Source: Klebsiella oxytoca
GTDB taxonomy: Bacteria; Pseudomonadota; Gammaproteobacteria; Enterobacterales; Enterobacteriaceae
NCBI RefSeq assembly: GCF_009707385.1
Contig: NZ_CP046115.1
Coordinates: 4,154,001 to 4,218,000, forward strand
Direction: 5' to 3'
DNA: 64,000 bases
Below the pieces are notes generated by a model. That model saw nothing but the letters and a program-made list of their open reading frames with translations. It was not told where the DNA came from and did not search any database. Position 1 is the stretch's first letter. The number at the start of each line of letters is the position of its first letter. Shown here piece by piece: positions 1 to 12,782 of the stretch. The position numbers and the translations under genes were made by a program.

Positions 1-252
1 CGTAAATCCGGCGTCGCGCAAAACAAGCTGGACGCACTGGCAGGCTGGCGGGTTAGCGCTCATTTCAGCGAAGCCGAGCGCGCGGCGCTGGCGTGGGCCG
101 AATCGGTTACCCACATCGCCGAAAGCCATGCGCAAGACGACGTTTATCTGCCCCTGCTGGAGCATTTTAGCGCCCGCCAGATAAGCGATCTGACGTTCGC
201 CATCAGCCTGATGAACGCTTTTAACCGCCTGGCGGTCAGCATGCGCCTGTAA
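1..252 (+). CDS. AhpD-like carboxymuconolactone decarboxylase family protein, 3' part only
   Basis: The reading frame is open from the first base and ends in TAA; 83 residues are present and the start lies outside the window. The visible part is an all-helical C-terminal half with the run AALAWAESVTHIAE and a final NAFNRLAVSMRL, typical of the alkylhydroperoxidase D / carboxymuconolactone decarboxylase fold. The family's catalytic CxxC pair would lie upstream and cannot be seen, so peroxidase activity is not shown. It precedes the nrd operon in the same orientation but is separated from it by a GC-rich hairpin, so it is probably an independent unit. Confidence 0.75.
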   Translation, partial: RKSGVAQNKLDALAGWRVSAHFSEAERAALAWAESVTHIAESHAQDDVYLPLLEHFSARQISDLTFAISLMNAFNRLAVSMRL

Positions 253-267
253 TTTCAAGCCAGCAGA

Positions 268-300
268 TAGCGCCCCCCTGCGGTTCCTTTCGCGGGGGCT
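268..300 (+). terminator. GC-rich hairpin after the AhpD-like gene
   Basis: A run of C (AGCGCCCCCCTGCG) pairs with CGCGGGGGCT across a short loop, 15 nt after the stop codon. The following bases (TAATCTTTAC) are only partly T-rich, so this may be an imperfect intrinsic terminator. Confidence 0.5.
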
Positions 301-314
301 AATCTTTACAAAAA

Positions 315-357
315 CCATATATATTGAGTTGTTGAACTTTTAAATAACTACATCTAG
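315..357 (+). promoter_or_regulatory. Putative nrdHIEF control region with possible NrdR boxes
   Basis: Two AT-rich partly palindromic elements lie about 32 bp (three helical turns) apart: CCATATATATTGAG from 315 and CTACATCTAG at 348-357. The second fits the NrdR core CwAtATaTwG at 8 of 10 positions; the first is off by one base in spacing. Paired NrdR boxes at this spacing are known before E. coli nrd operons. The assignment rests on position and partial match only. Confidence 0.4.
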
Positions 358-435
358 TATTTCCTGCAACGATAGCCCATAGCGCGCGACGCCAATTTTT
401 GCGTCGTGCTGCCATCTTAAATGGAAATACGAATC

Positions 436-681
436 ATGCGCATTACTATTTACACTAAAAATGACTGCGTGCAATGCCATGCCACGAAACAGGCCATGGA
501 AACCCGCGGGTTTGAATTCGACATGGTCAATATTGACCTCCATCCTGAAGCCGTCGATATGCTGCGCGAGCAGGGCTTTCGCCAGCTGCCAGTGGTAATT
601 GCCGGAGAAATCCGCTGGTCCGGCTTTCGTCCCGACATGATCAATCGACTGCGCCCGACGGCATCAGCGGCCAGCTTATGA
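436..681 (+). CDS. nrdH: NrdH, glutaredoxin-like electron donor for class Ib ribonucleotide reductase
   Basis: This 81-residue redoxin supplies electrons to NrdEF in the cytoplasm. The redox pair is CVQC at residues 11-14, and the C-terminal [12 protein letters not shown] motif is characteristic of NrdH. An in-frame ATG at 421 would add five residues, but the start at 436 gives MRITIYT and exactly the E. coli length, so it was chosen. It is the first gene of nrdHIEF and its stop overlaps the nrdI start (ATGA-type, 4 nt). The family accepts electrons from thioredoxin reductase. Identity is secure from sequence and operon context. Confidence 0.96.
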   Translation: MRITIYTKNDCVQCHATKQAMETRGFEFDMVNIDLHPEAVDMLREQGFRQLPVVIAGEIRWSGFRPDMINRLRPTASAASL

Positions 682-1060
682 GCCTGATCGTCTACTTCTC
701 CAGCAGCTCCGAAAATACGCACCGGTTCGTCCAGCGCCTGGGGCTGCCTGCGGTGCGCATACCGCTTAACGAACGCGAGCGCATTCAGGTAGACGAACCC
801 TACATTCTTATCGTCCCCAGCTATGGCGGCGGCGGCACGGCGGGCGCAGTCCCCCGCCAGGCGATCCGTTTTCTCAACGATCCGCATAACCGTCAGAACA
901 TTTGCGGCGTTATCGCTGCGGGCAACCGCAATTTCGGCGAGGCCTACGGTCGGGCTGGCGACGTCATCAGGCAGAAATGCGGCGTACCGTATCTCTATCG
1001 TTTTGAGCTAATGGGCACCCCGCAAGATGTCGACAACGTGCGTAAAGGAGTAAGCGAATT

Positions 1061-1088
<28 letters not shown>
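678..1088 (+). CDS. nrdI: NrdI, flavodoxin-like activator of NrdF
   Basis: This 136-residue flavoprotein helps assemble the manganese-tyrosyl radical cofactor of NrdF by delivering an oxidant. The phosphate-binding loop [10 protein letters not shown] near the N-terminus, the glycine-rich SYGGGG around residue 50 and [14 protein letters not shown] around residue 82 are the FMN-contact loops of the family. The length equals that of E. coli NrdI. It overlaps nrdH by 4 nt and its last 28 nt also encode the start of nrdE, suggesting translational coupling through the operon. Confidence 0.96.
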
Positions 1089-4178
<3,090 letters not shown>

Positions 4179-4186
4179 CCTTACTT

Positions 4187-4219
4187 TCACCGGGAATATA
4201 TCGATATATTTCCTGGTGA
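4187..4219 (+). terminator. Palindrome ending nrdHIEF
   Basis: TCACCGGGAATATATC pairs with GATATATTTCCTGGTGA almost perfectly and is followed by a T-rich stretch. It begins 8 nt after the nrdF stop. Confidence 0.6.
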
Positions 4220-4427
4220 TTTATTTCACATTATCCGTTTTCATCTCACTCAATATCTTTCCGTCATCACCGTGTCATATTCAGTAGAATGCTATCGATT
4301 TTCGCCAGAATTAACCCAACATAGCTAAAAAATATCGACTACAGGCAATTCGTGCTCAGCCCTTATATCACGGGGGATGCACCGAAAATTCGCCTTTCGA
4401 ATTTCCGTGGCAACCCGAGATTAAGGG

Positions 4428-4455
4428 TTGTCACAGATTCTCAGTATGTTAGGGT
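4428..4455 (+). promoter_or_regulatory. proU P2-like sigma-70 promoter
   Basis: TTGTCA at 4428-4433 and TAGGGT at 4450-4455 are separated by 16 bp; the unusual -10 TAGGGT and the flanking CTCAGTATG resemble the osmotically induced E. coli proU promoter. The rest of the 345-bp nrdF-proV gap (4179-4523) holds the nrdF terminator and AT-rich DNA, consistent with H-NS-controlled proU regulation; I see no ORF in it. Confidence 0.7.
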
Positions 4456-4523
4456 GTAAAAAAGCAATTATCACCACCAGGTACTTTATCGATATTAATA
4501 AATAACAGGAAACGCTCTATTGC

Positions 4524-5726
4524 ATGGCAATTAAATTAGAAATCAAGAATCTCTACAAGATATTTGGCGAGCACCCACAGAGGGCTTTCAAATATATCGA
4601 AAAAGGATTTTCGAAAGAACAAATACTGGAAAAAACGGGGTTATCGCTTGGCGTAATAAACGCCAGTCTGACCATTGAAGAAGGCGAGATATTCGTCATC
4701 ATGGGGCTCTCCGGATCGGGGAAATCCACCATGGTTCGCCTTCTCAATCGCCTGATTGAACCCACCCGTGGCCAGGTCCTGATCGACGGTGTCGATATCG
4801 CGAAAATCTCTGATGCCGAACTCCGCGAGGTGCGCAGAAAAAAAATCGCAATGGTTTTTCAATCATTTGCGCTTATGCCTCACATGACCGTACTCGACAA
4901 CGCCGCCTTCGGCATGGAGCTGGCAGGCGTGCCGACTCAGGAACGCCAGGAAAAAGCGCTGGAAGCGCTGCGACAGGTCGGTCTGGAAAACTATGCTCAT
5001 GCATATCCTGACGAGCTCTCTGGCGGCATGCGTCAGCGCGTAGGCCTTGCCCGGGCGCTGGCGATTAACCCCGATATCCTGTTAATGGATGAAGCATTCT
5101 CGGCGCTCGATCCACTAATTCGTACCGAAATGCAGGATGAGCTGACGAAATTACAGGCCAGACATCAACGCACCGTAGTGTTTATTTCTCACGATCTCGA
5201 TGAAGCAATGCGTATCGGCGATCGTATTGCCATTATGCAAAATGGTGAAGTGGTGCAAGTCGGTACGCCGGATGAAATACTCAATAATCCCGCTAATGAT
5301 TATGTCCGTACCTTCTTCCGCGGTGTCGATATTAGCCAGGTGTTCAGCGCCAAAGATATTGCCCGCCGTAGTCCAGTCGGTCTGATCCGTAAAACGCCCG
5401 GCTTCGGCCCGCGTTCAGCGCTGAAATTATTGCAGGATGAAGACCGCGAATATGGCTACGTTATCGAACGCGGTAATAAGTTTGTCGGCATTGTTTCCAT
5501 TGATTCCCTGAAGGCCGCCCTGAGCGAAGGCCAGGGAATCGATGCGGCATTACTCGACTCCCCGCAGGCGGTCGATGCGCAAACGCCGCTCAGCGAGCTG
5601 CTCTCCAACGTTGGTCACGCACCGTGCGCGGTGCCGGTTATCGACGAAGGGCAACAGTACATCGGCATCATTTCCAAACGTATGCTGCTGCAGGCTTTAG
5701 ATCGCGAGGGGACAAACAATGGCTGA
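4524..5726 (+). CDS. proV: ProV, ATPase of the glycine betaine/proline betaine ABC transporter
   Basis: ProV powers osmoprotectant uptake from the cytoplasmic face of the inner membrane. Walker A is [10 protein letters not shown] at residues 60-69, the ABC signature is LSGGMRQR near residue 172, and Walker B with its Asp-Glu follows ([12 protein letters not shown]). The C-terminal 120 residues form the CBS-domain regulatory module typical of OpuA/ProV-type ATPases, which senses ionic strength. The length, 400 residues, equals the E. coli protein. It overlaps proW by 8 nt. The proU downstream regulatory element bound by H-NS in E. coli lies within the start of this gene, but I cannot verify it here. 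Confidence 0.97.
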   Translation: MAIKLEIKNLYKIFGEHPQRAFKYIEKGFSKEQILEKTGLSLGVINASLTIEEGEIFVIMGLSGSGKSTMVRLLNRLIEPTRGQVLIDGVDIAKISDAELREVRRKKIAMVFQSFALMPHMTVLDNAAFGMELAGVPTQERQEKALEALRQVGLENYAHAYPDELSGGMRQRVGLARALAINPDILLMDEAFSALDPLIRTEMQDELTKLQARHQRTVVFISHDLDEAMRIGDRIAIMQNGEVVQVGTPDEILNNPANDYVRTFFRGVDISQVFSAKDIARRSPVGLIRKTPGFGPRSALKLLQDEDREYGYVIERGNKFVGIVSIDSLKAALSEGQGIDAALLDSPQAVDAQTPLSELLSNVGHAPCAVPVIDEGQQYIGIISKRMLLQALDREGTNNG

Positions 5727-6783
5727 TCAATCTAACCCATGGGACACCGCACCAGCGGCGGATAGCGCAGCGCAATCCGCCGACGCCTGGGGGACTTCGA
5801 CGCCGGCGCCAACCGATGGCGGCGGCGCTGACTGGCTGACCAGCGCGCCCGCGCCGCAGCCGGAACATTTCAATATTATGGATCCGTTCCATAAAACGCT
5901 TATTCCGCTCGATAGCTGGGTCACACACGGTATCGACTGGGTGGTGATGCATTTCCGCCCGGTCTTCCAGGGGATTCGCGTACCGGTGGATTATATCCTG
6001 AGCGCCTTTCAGCAGCTGCTGCTGGGTATGCCGGCACCGGTGGCGATTATTATTTTCTCGCTGATCGCCTGGCAAATCTCCAGCGTCGGCATGGGTGCCG
6101 CAACCCTGATTTCGCTTATCGCCATCGGTGCTATCGGCGCCTGGTCGCAGGCGATGGTGACCCTGGCGCTGGTGCTGACCGCGCTGCTGTTTTGTATGCT
6201 GATCGGCCTGCCGCTTGGGATCTGGCTGGCGCGTAGCCCACGAGCGGCGAAAATTATCCGTCCGCTGCTCGACGCAATGCAGACCACGCCGGCGTTTGTC
6301 TACCTGGTGCCTATCGTCATGCTGTTCGGTATCGGTAACGTTCCGGGCGTTGTGGTGACAATTATCTTCGCCCTGCCGCCGATCGTTCGCCTGACCATTC
6401 TGGGGATTAACCAGGTGCCAGCAGATCTGATTGAAGCTTCACGCTCATTCGGCGCCAGCCCCCGTCAGCTGTTATTTAAAGTTCAGCTGCCGCTGGCCAT
6501 GCCGACCATTATGGCCGGAGTTAACCAGACGCTGATGCTGGCCCTGTCGATGGTGGTTATCGCCTCGATGATCGCCGTAGGCGGTCTCGGCCAGATGGTA
6601 CTGCGCGGCATTGGCCGCCTGGATATGGGTCTCGCCACCGTCGGCGGCGTCGGGATCGTCATTCTTGCCATTATTCTTGACCGTCTGACTCAGGCCGTAG
6701 GACGGGATTCACGCAGCCGCGGCAACCGCCGCTGGTACACAACCGGCCCGCTGGGGCTGATTACTCGCCCTTTCTGTAAATAA
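5719..6783 (+). CDS. proW: ProW, permease of the glycine betaine ABC transporter
   Basis: This 354-residue integral membrane protein forms the translocation channel of ProU. A long hydrophilic N-terminal segment of about 100 residues, rich in Ala, Pro and Asp, is followed by several transmembrane helices and the BPD-type EAA loop around [17 protein letters not shown], which contacts ProV. The unusually long periplasmic N-terminus is a known trait of enterobacterial ProW. The start overlaps the end of proV by 8 nt, implying coupled translation. Confidence 0.97.
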   Translation: MADQSNPWDTAPAADSAAQSADAWGTSTPAPTDGGGADWLTSAPAPQPEHFNIMDPFHKTLIPLDSWVTHGIDWVVMHFRPVFQGIRVPVDYILSAFQQLLLGMPAPVAIIIFSLIAWQISSVGMGAATLISLIAIGAIGAWSQAMVTLALVLTALLFCMLIGLPLGIWLARSPRAAKIIRPLLDAMQTTPAFVYLVPIVMLFGIGNVPGVVVTIIFALPPIVRLTILGINQVPADLIEASRSFGASPRQLLFKVQLPLAMPTIMAGVNQTLMLALSMVVIASMIAVGGLGQMVLRGIGRLDMGLATVGGVGIVILAIILDRLTQAVGRDSRSRGNRRWYTTGPLGLITRPFCK

Positions 6784-6854
6784 GAGCTCACCTCCCCGGC
6801 AGTCGTGCCGTCGGGGGGGATGAACTTCCCATCTGATGAATAAAAGGAACAACG

Positions 6855-7850
6855 ATGCGACATACAGCGATCCTTGCCACAGCGTTTACCGCCCTCATTT
6901 CCACCACCGCCTTTGCGGCGGATCTGCCTGGCAAAGGCATTACCGTTAAACCGGCGCAGAGCACTATTTCGGAAGAGACCTTCCAGACTCTGCTGGTTAG
7001 CCGCGCGCTGGAAAAGCTCGGCTATACCGTCGAGAAGCCGAGCGAAGTCGACTATAACGTCGCCTACACTTCTATCGCCGCAGGCGATACCACCTACATC
7101 GCTACCAACTGGCAGCCGCTGCACGACGATATGTACGCAGCCGCCGGTGGCGATAAGAAATTTTACCGTGAAGGCGTTTTTGTGACCGGTGCAGCCCAGG
7201 GCTACCTGATTGATAAGAAAACGGCGGAGCAGTACCACATCAAATCTATCGATCAGCTTAAAGATCCGAAAATCGCCAAACTGTTTGACACCAACGGCGA
7301 CGGCAAAGCCGACCTGACCGGCTGTACGCCCGGCTGGGGCTGTGAAGCGGTTATCAACCATCAGATTGATGCCTATGGCCTGAGCAAGACGGTCGTGCAC
7401 AACCAGGGCAACTATGCGGCGATGATGGCTGATACCATCGCCCGCTATAAAGAGGGCAAACCGGTGATCTACTACACCTGGACGCCTTACTGGGTCAGCG
7501 ACGTACTGAAACCGGGTAAAGACGTGGTCTGGCTGCAGGTGCCTTTCTCTTCCCTGCCGGGCGAGCAGAAAGATATTGATACCAGGCTGCCAAACGGTAT
7601 GAACTATGGTTTCCCGGTGAACACGATGCATATTGTCGCCAACAAAGCCTGGGCCGAGAAACACCCGGCGGCGGCGAAGCTATTTAGCATCATGAAGCTG
7701 CCGATTGCCGATATCAACGCCGAAAACGCCATGATGCACGCGGGTCATGGTTCAGAAGCGGATATCCAGGGCCACGTTGACGGCTGGATCAAAGCCCACC
7801 AGCAGCAGTTTGACGGCTGGGTGAACGAAGCGCTGGCCGCGCAGAAGTAA
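6855..7850 (+). CDS. proX: ProX, periplasmic glycine betaine-binding protein
   Basis: ProX captures glycine betaine and proline betaine in the periplasm. A classical signal peptide of about 21 residues ends at AFA-AD. The mature protein keeps the Trp-rich binding features of the family, for example [10 protein letters not shown] and [12 protein letters not shown], whose indole rings box the quaternary ammonium group, and the cysteine pair in [10 protein letters not shown]. It has 331 residues against 330 in E. coli. A 71-bp gap with a short G/C-rich hairpin near 6794 separates it from proW, which could allow differential expression of the abundant binding protein. Confidence 0.97.
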   Translation: MRHTAILATAFTALISTTAFAADLPGKGITVKPAQSTISEETFQTLLVSRALEKLGYTVEKPSEVDYNVAYTSIAAGDTTYIATNWQPLHDDMYAAAGGDKKFYREGVFVTGAAQGYLIDKKTAEQYHIKSIDQLKDPKIAKLFDTNGDGKADLTGCTPGWGCEAVINHQIDAYGLSKTVVHNQGNYAAMMADTIARYKEGKPVIYYTWTPYWVSDVLKPGKDVVWLQVPFSSLPGEQKDIDTRLPNGMNYGFPVNTMHIVANKAWAEKHPAAAKLFSIMKLPIADINAENAMMHAGHGSEADIQGHVDGWIKAHQQQFDGWVNEALAAQK

Positions 7851-7871
7851 TCCCCCGCTTTTATCGCGTAT

Positions 7872-7899
7872 CCCGGAAAAGGCCCCCGCCTTTTCCGGG
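7872..7899 (+). terminator. Hairpin ending proVWX
   Basis: A perfect 11-bp stem (CCCGGAAAAGG/CCTTTTCCGGG) with a 6-nt loop lies 21 nt after the proX stop. The T-run behind it is poor (TGTTCTGCCT). Confidence 0.65.
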
Positions 7900-8085
7900 T
7901 GTTCTGCCTGATAGTGCAAGGTTCGCCATCATCCCCCCTCCCCAACCGATGGGTTTATATGCAAAAAATGTGCATAACTTTAAGCATATTATCCCGAATA
8001 CTGTTAAGCCGCGCCGCTCTCTGCTAAGGTTAATCCACCTGTTTTATCGTGTGATTTTCACGTGAGTTATTAATAAGCTATTTCC

Positions 8086-8832
8086 ATGGAAAACCCTGAC
8101 GCATTGACGCAAACTCTCCCCGCTAACGAGGCCGGTCTGGCCGAAGGCATAAAAGACAGTCTGCCGATTGTCGTTAGCTATATTCCGGTGGCCTTCGCTT
8201 TTGGCCTCAACGCGACTAAGCTCGGCTTCACTCCGCTGGAAAGCCTGTTCTTTTCCTGCATTATCTACGCTGGCGCCAGCCAGTTTGTGATCACCGCGAT
8301 GCTGGCCGCGGGAAGCTCGCTGTGGGTCGCGGCGCTCACCGTTATGGCAATGGATGTTCGCCACGTCCTCTACGGCCCGTCCCTGCGCAGCCGTATTCAG
8401 AGTGCAATGAGCAAGAAAAAAACCGCGATCTGGGCATTCGGTCTGACCGATGAGGTGTTTGCCGCCGCCACCGCTAAACTGGTACGCGATAATCGCCGCT
8501 GGAGCGAAAACTGGATGATCGGTATCGCTTTTATGTCGTGGGCTTCATGGGTCTTCGGCACTGTGGTAGGGGCATACTCAGGCAGCGGTCTGCTGACCGG
8601 TTTTCCCGCAGTGGAGGCAGCGTTGAGCTTTATGCTTCCGGCGCTGTTTATGAGCTTTTTACTTGCCTCTTTCCAGCGTAAACAATCACTTAGCGTTACC
8701 GCCGCGCTGGCAGGAGCGCTGGGAGGAATTATTCTGTTTTCCATCCCCGCCGCTATCCTTGCCGGGATTGTCTGCGGCTGTTTGATCGCTCTGGTACAGG
8801 CCAGCATTCAGGGGATGCCCGATGAACAGTAA
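8086..8832 (+). CDS. ygaZ: YgaZ, large subunit of a branched-chain amino acid (valine) exporter
   Basis: This 248-residue polytopic inner-membrane protein of the AzlC family works with YgaH to export L-valine in E. coli. The conserved N-terminal half contains [20 protein letters not shown] and [12 protein letters not shown], and the middle carries [10 protein letters not shown], all typical of AzlC proteins. About seven hydrophobic segments are visible. The gene overlaps ygaH by 11 nt, so the two subunits are probably made in a fixed ratio. E. coli has remnants of an extra transporter gene (ygaX/ygaY) between proX and ygaZ; here the 235-bp gap holds no such remnant. Confidence 0.93.
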   Translation: MENPDALTQTLPANEAGLAEGIKDSLPIVVSYIPVAFAFGLNATKLGFTPLESLFFSCIIYAGASQFVITAMLAAGSSLWVAALTVMAMDVRHVLYGPSLRSRIQSAMSKKKTAIWAFGLTDEVFAAATAKLVRDNRRWSENWMIGIAFMSWASWVFGTVVGAYSGSGLLTGFPAVEAALSFMLPALFMSFLLASFQRKQSLSVTAALAGALGGIILFSIPAAILAGIVCGCLIALVQASIQGMPDEQ

Positions 8833-9157
8833 TGTCCTGATTCTCGGCGTGCTGGTCGGCTGCGTGAACTATCTCTTCCGCTATCTGCCTCTGCGCCTGC
8901 GCGCCGGAAACGCGCGTCCGACGCGTCGCGGGCCGGTCAGCGTACTGCTGGACACCATCGGCATCGCCTCCATTTGCGCGCTGCTCGTGGTCTCCAGCGT
9001 GCCGGAAATTCTTCACGACGCCCGCCGTCTGTTGCCCACATTAGCCGGCTTCATCGCGCTGGGCATCGCCTTCTGGAAAACGCGCAGCATCATTATGCCA
9101 ACGCTTTTGAGCGCGCTAACCTACGGTGTTGTCTGGAAAATCGGCACATGGCTATAA
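8822..9157 (+). CDS. ygaH: YgaH, small subunit of the valine exporter
   Basis: This 111-residue membrane protein of the AzlD family has about four hydrophobic segments and a basic N-terminal region containing [12 protein letters not shown], the family hallmark. It is required with YgaZ for L-valine efflux in E. coli. Its ATG lies inside the end of ygaZ. The neighbouring emrR product (MprA) lies just downstream in the same orientation, as in E. coli. Confidence 0.93.
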   Translation: MNSNVLILGVLVGCVNYLFRYLPLRLRAGNARPTRRGPVSVLLDTIGIASICALLVVSSVPEILHDARRLLPTLAGFIALGIAFWKTRSIIMPTLLSALTYGVVWKIGTWL

Positions 9158-9248
9158 GCTTAAAGTATAAATTTTTGTCAATAATTCATTTGATTTATTT
9201 GTCACAATAGTTATTATATCGGCTGTAATTAATGAGGTCATAACCAAA

Positions 9249-9779
9249 ATGGATAGTTCGTTTACTCCCATTGAGCAAATGCTCAAGTTCCGCGCCAGCC
9301 GTCACGAAGACTTCCCTTTTCAGGAAATTCTGCTCACCCGTCTTTGCATGCATATGCAGGGGAAACTGCTGGAAAATCGCAACAAGATGCTGAAAGCGCA
9401 AGGGATTAACGAGACATTGTTTATGGCGCTGATCACGCTTGAGTCTCAGGAAAATCACAGCATTCAGCCCTCTGAGCTGAGCTGCGCCCTGGGATCGTCA
9501 CGGACCAACGCCACGCGCATCGCCGACGAGTTGGAAAAGCGCGGCTGGATCGAGCGCCGCGAAAGCGATAACGATCGTCGCTGCCTGCATTTACAACTTA
9601 CCGATAAAGGGCATCAATTCCTGCGTGAAGTATTACCGCCGCAGCACAACTGCCTGCATCAGCTCTGGTCTTCTTTAAGCACCAGCGAAAAAGATCAGCT
9701 CGAGCACATCACCCGTAAGCTGCTTGGTCGCCTCGACCAAATGGAAGAGGATGGCGTGCTTGCGGAGTCTCTGCGCTAA
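9249..9779 (+). CDS. emrR: EmrR (MprA), MarR-family repressor of emrAB
   Basis: This 176-residue repressor, equal in length to E. coli MprA, has a central winged helix-turn-helix around residues 60-115 ([27 protein letters not shown] is split here as two runs: [12 protein letters not shown] and [12 protein letters not shown]) and a basic wing with DNDRRCLHL. It senses uncouplers and hydrophobic drugs and represses its own operon emrRAB. The 91-bp region upstream is AT-rich and should hold the promoter and operator. A strong hairpin separates it from emrA. Confidence 0.95.
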   Translation: MDSSFTPIEQMLKFRASRHEDFPFQEILLTRLCMHMQGKLLENRNKMLKAQGINETLFMALITLESQENHSIQPSELSCALGSSRTNATRIADELEKRGWIERRESDNDRRCLHLQLTDKGHQFLREVLPPQHNCLHQLWSSLSTSEKDQLEHITRKLLGRLDQMEEDGVLAESLR

Positions 9780-9831
9780 GCGCGGAACCAACCGCTCAAC
9801 ACTTTTTCTGGATTGACAAGGAAAACGGACA

Positions 9832-9854
9832 GGCCAGCAGATTTTCTGCTGGCC
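9832..9854 (+). terminator. Hairpin between emrR and emrA (terminator or attenuator)
   Basis: A perfect 10-bp stem (GGCCAGCAGA/TCTGCTGGCC) with a 3-nt loop is followed by TTTCTGAT. It lies inside the operon, 52 nt after emrR, and could reduce read-through into emrAB. Confidence 0.6.
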
Positions 9855-9911
9855 TTTCTGATAAACAGGTCGGCTCAGCCGATGTGAAATAATAAGATCG
9901 TGGAGAATAAC

Positions 9912-11084
9912 ATGAGCGCAAATGCGGAGAGCCAAACCCCGCAGCAACCGGGCAGCAAAAAAGGGAAGCGTAAAGGCGCCCTTCTGCTGCTGACCTTGCT
10001 CTTTATTATTGTTGCCGTGGCATACGGGGTTTATTGGTTTTTGGTACTGCGTCATTTTGAAGAGACCGATGACGCGTACGTGGCGGGGAACCAGGTACAA
10101 ATTATGGCGCAGGTGTCCGGCAGCGTGACGAAAGTCTGGGCCGACAACACCGACTACGTGCAAAAAGGCGATCCGCTGGTCACCCTCGACCAGACCGATG
10201 CCCAGCAGGCGTTTGAAAAAGCGCAAACCCAGCTGGCCGCCAGCGTACGTCAAACTCGCCAGCAAATGATCAACAGCAAGCAGCTGCAGGCCAATATCGA
10301 AGTGAAAAAAACCGCGCTTTCCCAGGCGCAAACCGACCTTAACCGTCGTATTCCACTGGGAGCCGCCAACCTGATTGGCCGCGAAGAGCTGCAGCATGCG
10401 CGCGACACGGTTGCCAGCGCGCAGGCCGAACTGGACGTGGCGATTCAGCAATACAACGCCAACCAGGCGATCGTTCTGGGTACCAGGCTGGAACAACAGC
10501 CTGCGGTGCTGCAGGCGGCCACCGAAGTGCGTAACGCCTGGCTGGCCCTGCAGCGGACGAAGATCGTCAGCCCGATTAGCGGCTACGTTTCTCGCCGTTC
10601 CGTACAGCCCGGCGCGCAAATCACCACCACTACCCCGCTGATGGCCGTCGTACCGGCAACCAACCTGTGGATTGACGCCAACTTCAAAGAAACGCAGCTG
10701 GCGCACATGCGTATTGGTCAGCCGGCTACCGTGGTCAGCGATATTTACGGCGACGATGTGAAATACACCGGTAAAGTCGTCGGCCTCGATATGGGGACCG
10801 GTAGCGCCTTCTCGCTGCTGCCCGCGCAAAACGCCACCGGTAACTGGATCAAGGTCGTCCAGCGCCTGCCGGTACGTATTGAGCTGGATGCAAAACAGCT
10901 GGCAGAGCACCCGTTGCGCATCGGCCTGTCGACGCTGGTTGAGGTAAACACCTCCGACCGCGGCGGCGAGATGCTGGCAAGCCAGGTGCGCAGCTCCCCG
11001 GTATACGAAAGTAATGCCCGCGAAATCGGCCTTGAGCCGGTCAACAAGCTAATAAACGACATCATCCAGGCCAACGCCGGATAA
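9912..11084 (+). CDS. emrA: EmrA, membrane fusion protein of the EmrAB-TolC multidrug pump
   Basis: EmrA links the inner-membrane pump EmrB to the outer-membrane channel TolC. A Lys-rich cytoplasmic N-terminus is followed by one transmembrane helix (about residues 24-46), then the HlyD-type sequence ETDDAYVAGNQV, a long Gln/Ala-rich coiled-coil hairpin (about residues 95-205) and the beta-barrel region with YDDG-like IYGDDVKYTG. A GTG at 9900 would add four residues, but the ATG at 9912 with GGAGAATAAC before it gives 390 residues, as in E. coli. Confidence 0.96.
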   Translation: MSANAESQTPQQPGSKKGKRKGALLLLTLLFIIVAVAYGVYWFLVLRHFEETDDAYVAGNQVQIMAQVSGSVTKVWADNTDYVQKGDPLVTLDQTDAQQAFEKAQTQLAASVRQTRQQMINSKQLQANIEVKKTALSQAQTDLNRRIPLGAANLIGREELQHARDTVASAQAELDVAIQQYNANQAIVLGTRLEQQPAVLQAATEVRNAWLALQRTKIVSPISGYVSRRSVQPGAQITTTTPLMAVVPATNLWIDANFKETQLAHMRIGQPATVVSDIYGDDVKYTGKVVGLDMGTGSAFSLLPAQNATGNWIKVVQRLPVRIELDAKQLAEHPLRIGLSTLVEVNTSDRGGEMLASQVRSSPVYESNAREIGLEPVNKLINDIIQANAG

Positions 11085-11099
11085 TTCGGGGTGAGCGTA

Positions 11100-12638
11100 A
11101 TGCAACAGCAAAAACCGCTGGAAGGCGCGCAGCTGGTCATTATGACCATTGCGCTGTCGCTCGCGACCTTTATGCAGGTGCTGGACTCCACAATCGCTAA
11201 CGTGGCTATCCCCACCATCGCCGGTAACCTTGGCTCTTCATTGAGCCAGGGAACCTGGGTTATCACCTCGTTTGGGGTGGCGAACGCTATCTCCATTCCG
11301 ATTACCGGCTGGCTGGCAAAGCGCGTTGGCGAAGTGAAGCTGTTTCTCTGGTCAACGGTGGCGTTCGCTATCGCCTCCTGGGCCTGCGGCATGTCGAACA
11401 GCCTGACGATGCTGATTTTCTTCCGCGTGATTCAGGGGATCGTCGCCGGTCCGCTGATCCCGCTGTCACAAAGTCTGCTGCTCAGCAACTACCCGCCCGC
11501 TAAGCGCTCCATCGCGCTGGCGCTGTGGTCAATGACGGTTATCGTGGCGCCAATTTGCGGCCCGATTCTCGGCGGCTATATCAGCGATAACTACCACTGG
11601 GGCTGGATATTCTTTATCAACGTACCGATTGGTATCGCCGTGGTGGTAATGACGCTGCAAACCCTGCGCAACCGGGAAACCCGAACTGAACAGCGGCGGA
11701 TCGACGGCGTGGGCCTGGCGCTGCTGATTATCGGTATCGGTAGCCTGCAGGTAATGCTCGACCGGGGTAAAGAGCTGGACTGGTTCGCCTCCAACGAGAT
11801 CATCATCCTGACGATTGTCGCGGTGGTGGCGATAAGCTTCCTGATCGTCTGGGAGCTAACCGACGACAACCCGATAGTCGACCTGTCGCTATTTAAGTCG
11901 CGAAACTTTACTATCGGCTGCCTGTGTATCAGCCTTGCCTATATGCTCTACTTCGGCGCTATTGTGCTGCTGCCACAGCTACTGCAGGAGGTCTACGGCT
12001 ATACCGCCACCTGGGCCGGTCTGGCCTCGGCTCCGGTCGGGGTGATCCCGGTGATCCTCTCGCCGATTATCGGCCGCTTTGCCCACAAGCTGGATATGCG
12101 TCGGCTGGTCACCTTCAGCTTTATCATGTACGCGGTCTGTTTCTACTGGCGCGCCTGGACCTTCGAACCGGGTATGGACTTCGGCGCTTCGGCATGGCCG
12201 CAGTTTATCCAGGGCTTCGCGGTGGCCTGCTTCTTTATGCCGCTGACCACCATCACCTTATCCGGCCTGCCGCCGGAACGGCTGGCGGCGGCATCGAGCC
12301 TGTCGAACTTTACGCGTACGCTGGCGGGTTCCATCGGCACCTCGATTACCACCACCATGTGGACGAACCGCGAGGCGCTGCACCATGCCCAGCTTACCGA
12401 ATCGGTGACGCCGTATAACCCCAACGCCCAGCAGATATATGACCAGCTGCTGGGATTGGGGATGACGCAACAGCAGGCGTCCGGCTGGATAGCGCAGCAG
12501 ATAACCAATCAGGGGCTAATTATCTCCGCCAACGAAATTTTCTGGCTCTCGGCGGCGATATTTATCCTTCTGCTGGGGCTGGTATGGTTTGCCAGACCGC
12601 CGTTTAGCGCCGGGGGCGGCGGCGGCGGCGCGCATTAA
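11100..12638 (+). CDS. emrB: EmrB, DHA2-family (14-TM) drug:proton antiporter
   Basis: EmrB exports hydrophobic compounds such as CCCP and nalidixic acid in E. coli. The first helix carries the motif LDSTIANVAIPTI (motif D1 of DHA2 transporters), and motif C-like WSMTVIVAPICGPILGG follows in helix 5. The protein ends in a Gly-rich tail (GGGGGGAH) also found in E. coli. A GTG at 11091 is possible, but the ATG at 11100 gives 512 residues, the E. coli length, with GGGGTGAG as ribosome-binding site. It follows emrA by 15 nt. Confidence 0.96.
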   Translation: MQQQKPLEGAQLVIMTIALSLATFMQVLDSTIANVAIPTIAGNLGSSLSQGTWVITSFGVANAISIPITGWLAKRVGEVKLFLWSTVAFAIASWACGMSNSLTMLIFFRVIQGIVAGPLIPLSQSLLLSNYPPAKRSIALALWSMTVIVAPICGPILGGYISDNYHWGWIFFINVPIGIAVVVMTLQTLRNRETRTEQRRIDGVGLALLIIGIGSLQVMLDRGKELDWFASNEIIILTIVAVVAISFLIVWELTDDNPIVDLSLFKSRNFTIGCLCISLAYMLYFGAIVLLPQLLQEVYGYTATWAGLASAPVGVIPVILSPIIGRFAHKLDMRRLVTFSFIMYAVCFYWRAWTFEPGMDFGASAWPQFIQGFAVACFFMPLTTITLSGLPPERLAAASSLSNFTRTLAGSIGTSITTTMWTNREALHHAQLTESVTPYNPNAQQIYDQLLGLGMTQQQASGWIAQQITNQGLIISANEIFWLSAAIFILLLGLVWFARPPFSAGGGGGGAH

Positions 12639-12649
12639 GGCTTGATTTA

Positions 12650-12676
12650 AAGGGATCTGCGGATCCCTTTTTTATT
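12650..12676 (+). terminator. Intrinsic terminator of emrRAB
   Basis: AAAGGGATC and GATCCCTTTT pair across a TGCG loop and are followed by TTTTATT, 11 nt after emrB. Confidence 0.85.
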
Positions 12677-12782
12677 GCCTGCTACGCAGGTTGTCCAGTT
12701 TGCGCTAGTTTATGTCCAGTTTGCTGGAGATGCCTTTTCGTCGGGTCATGCACGATAAAGATTCGCTAAAAAGGAGAAAATC

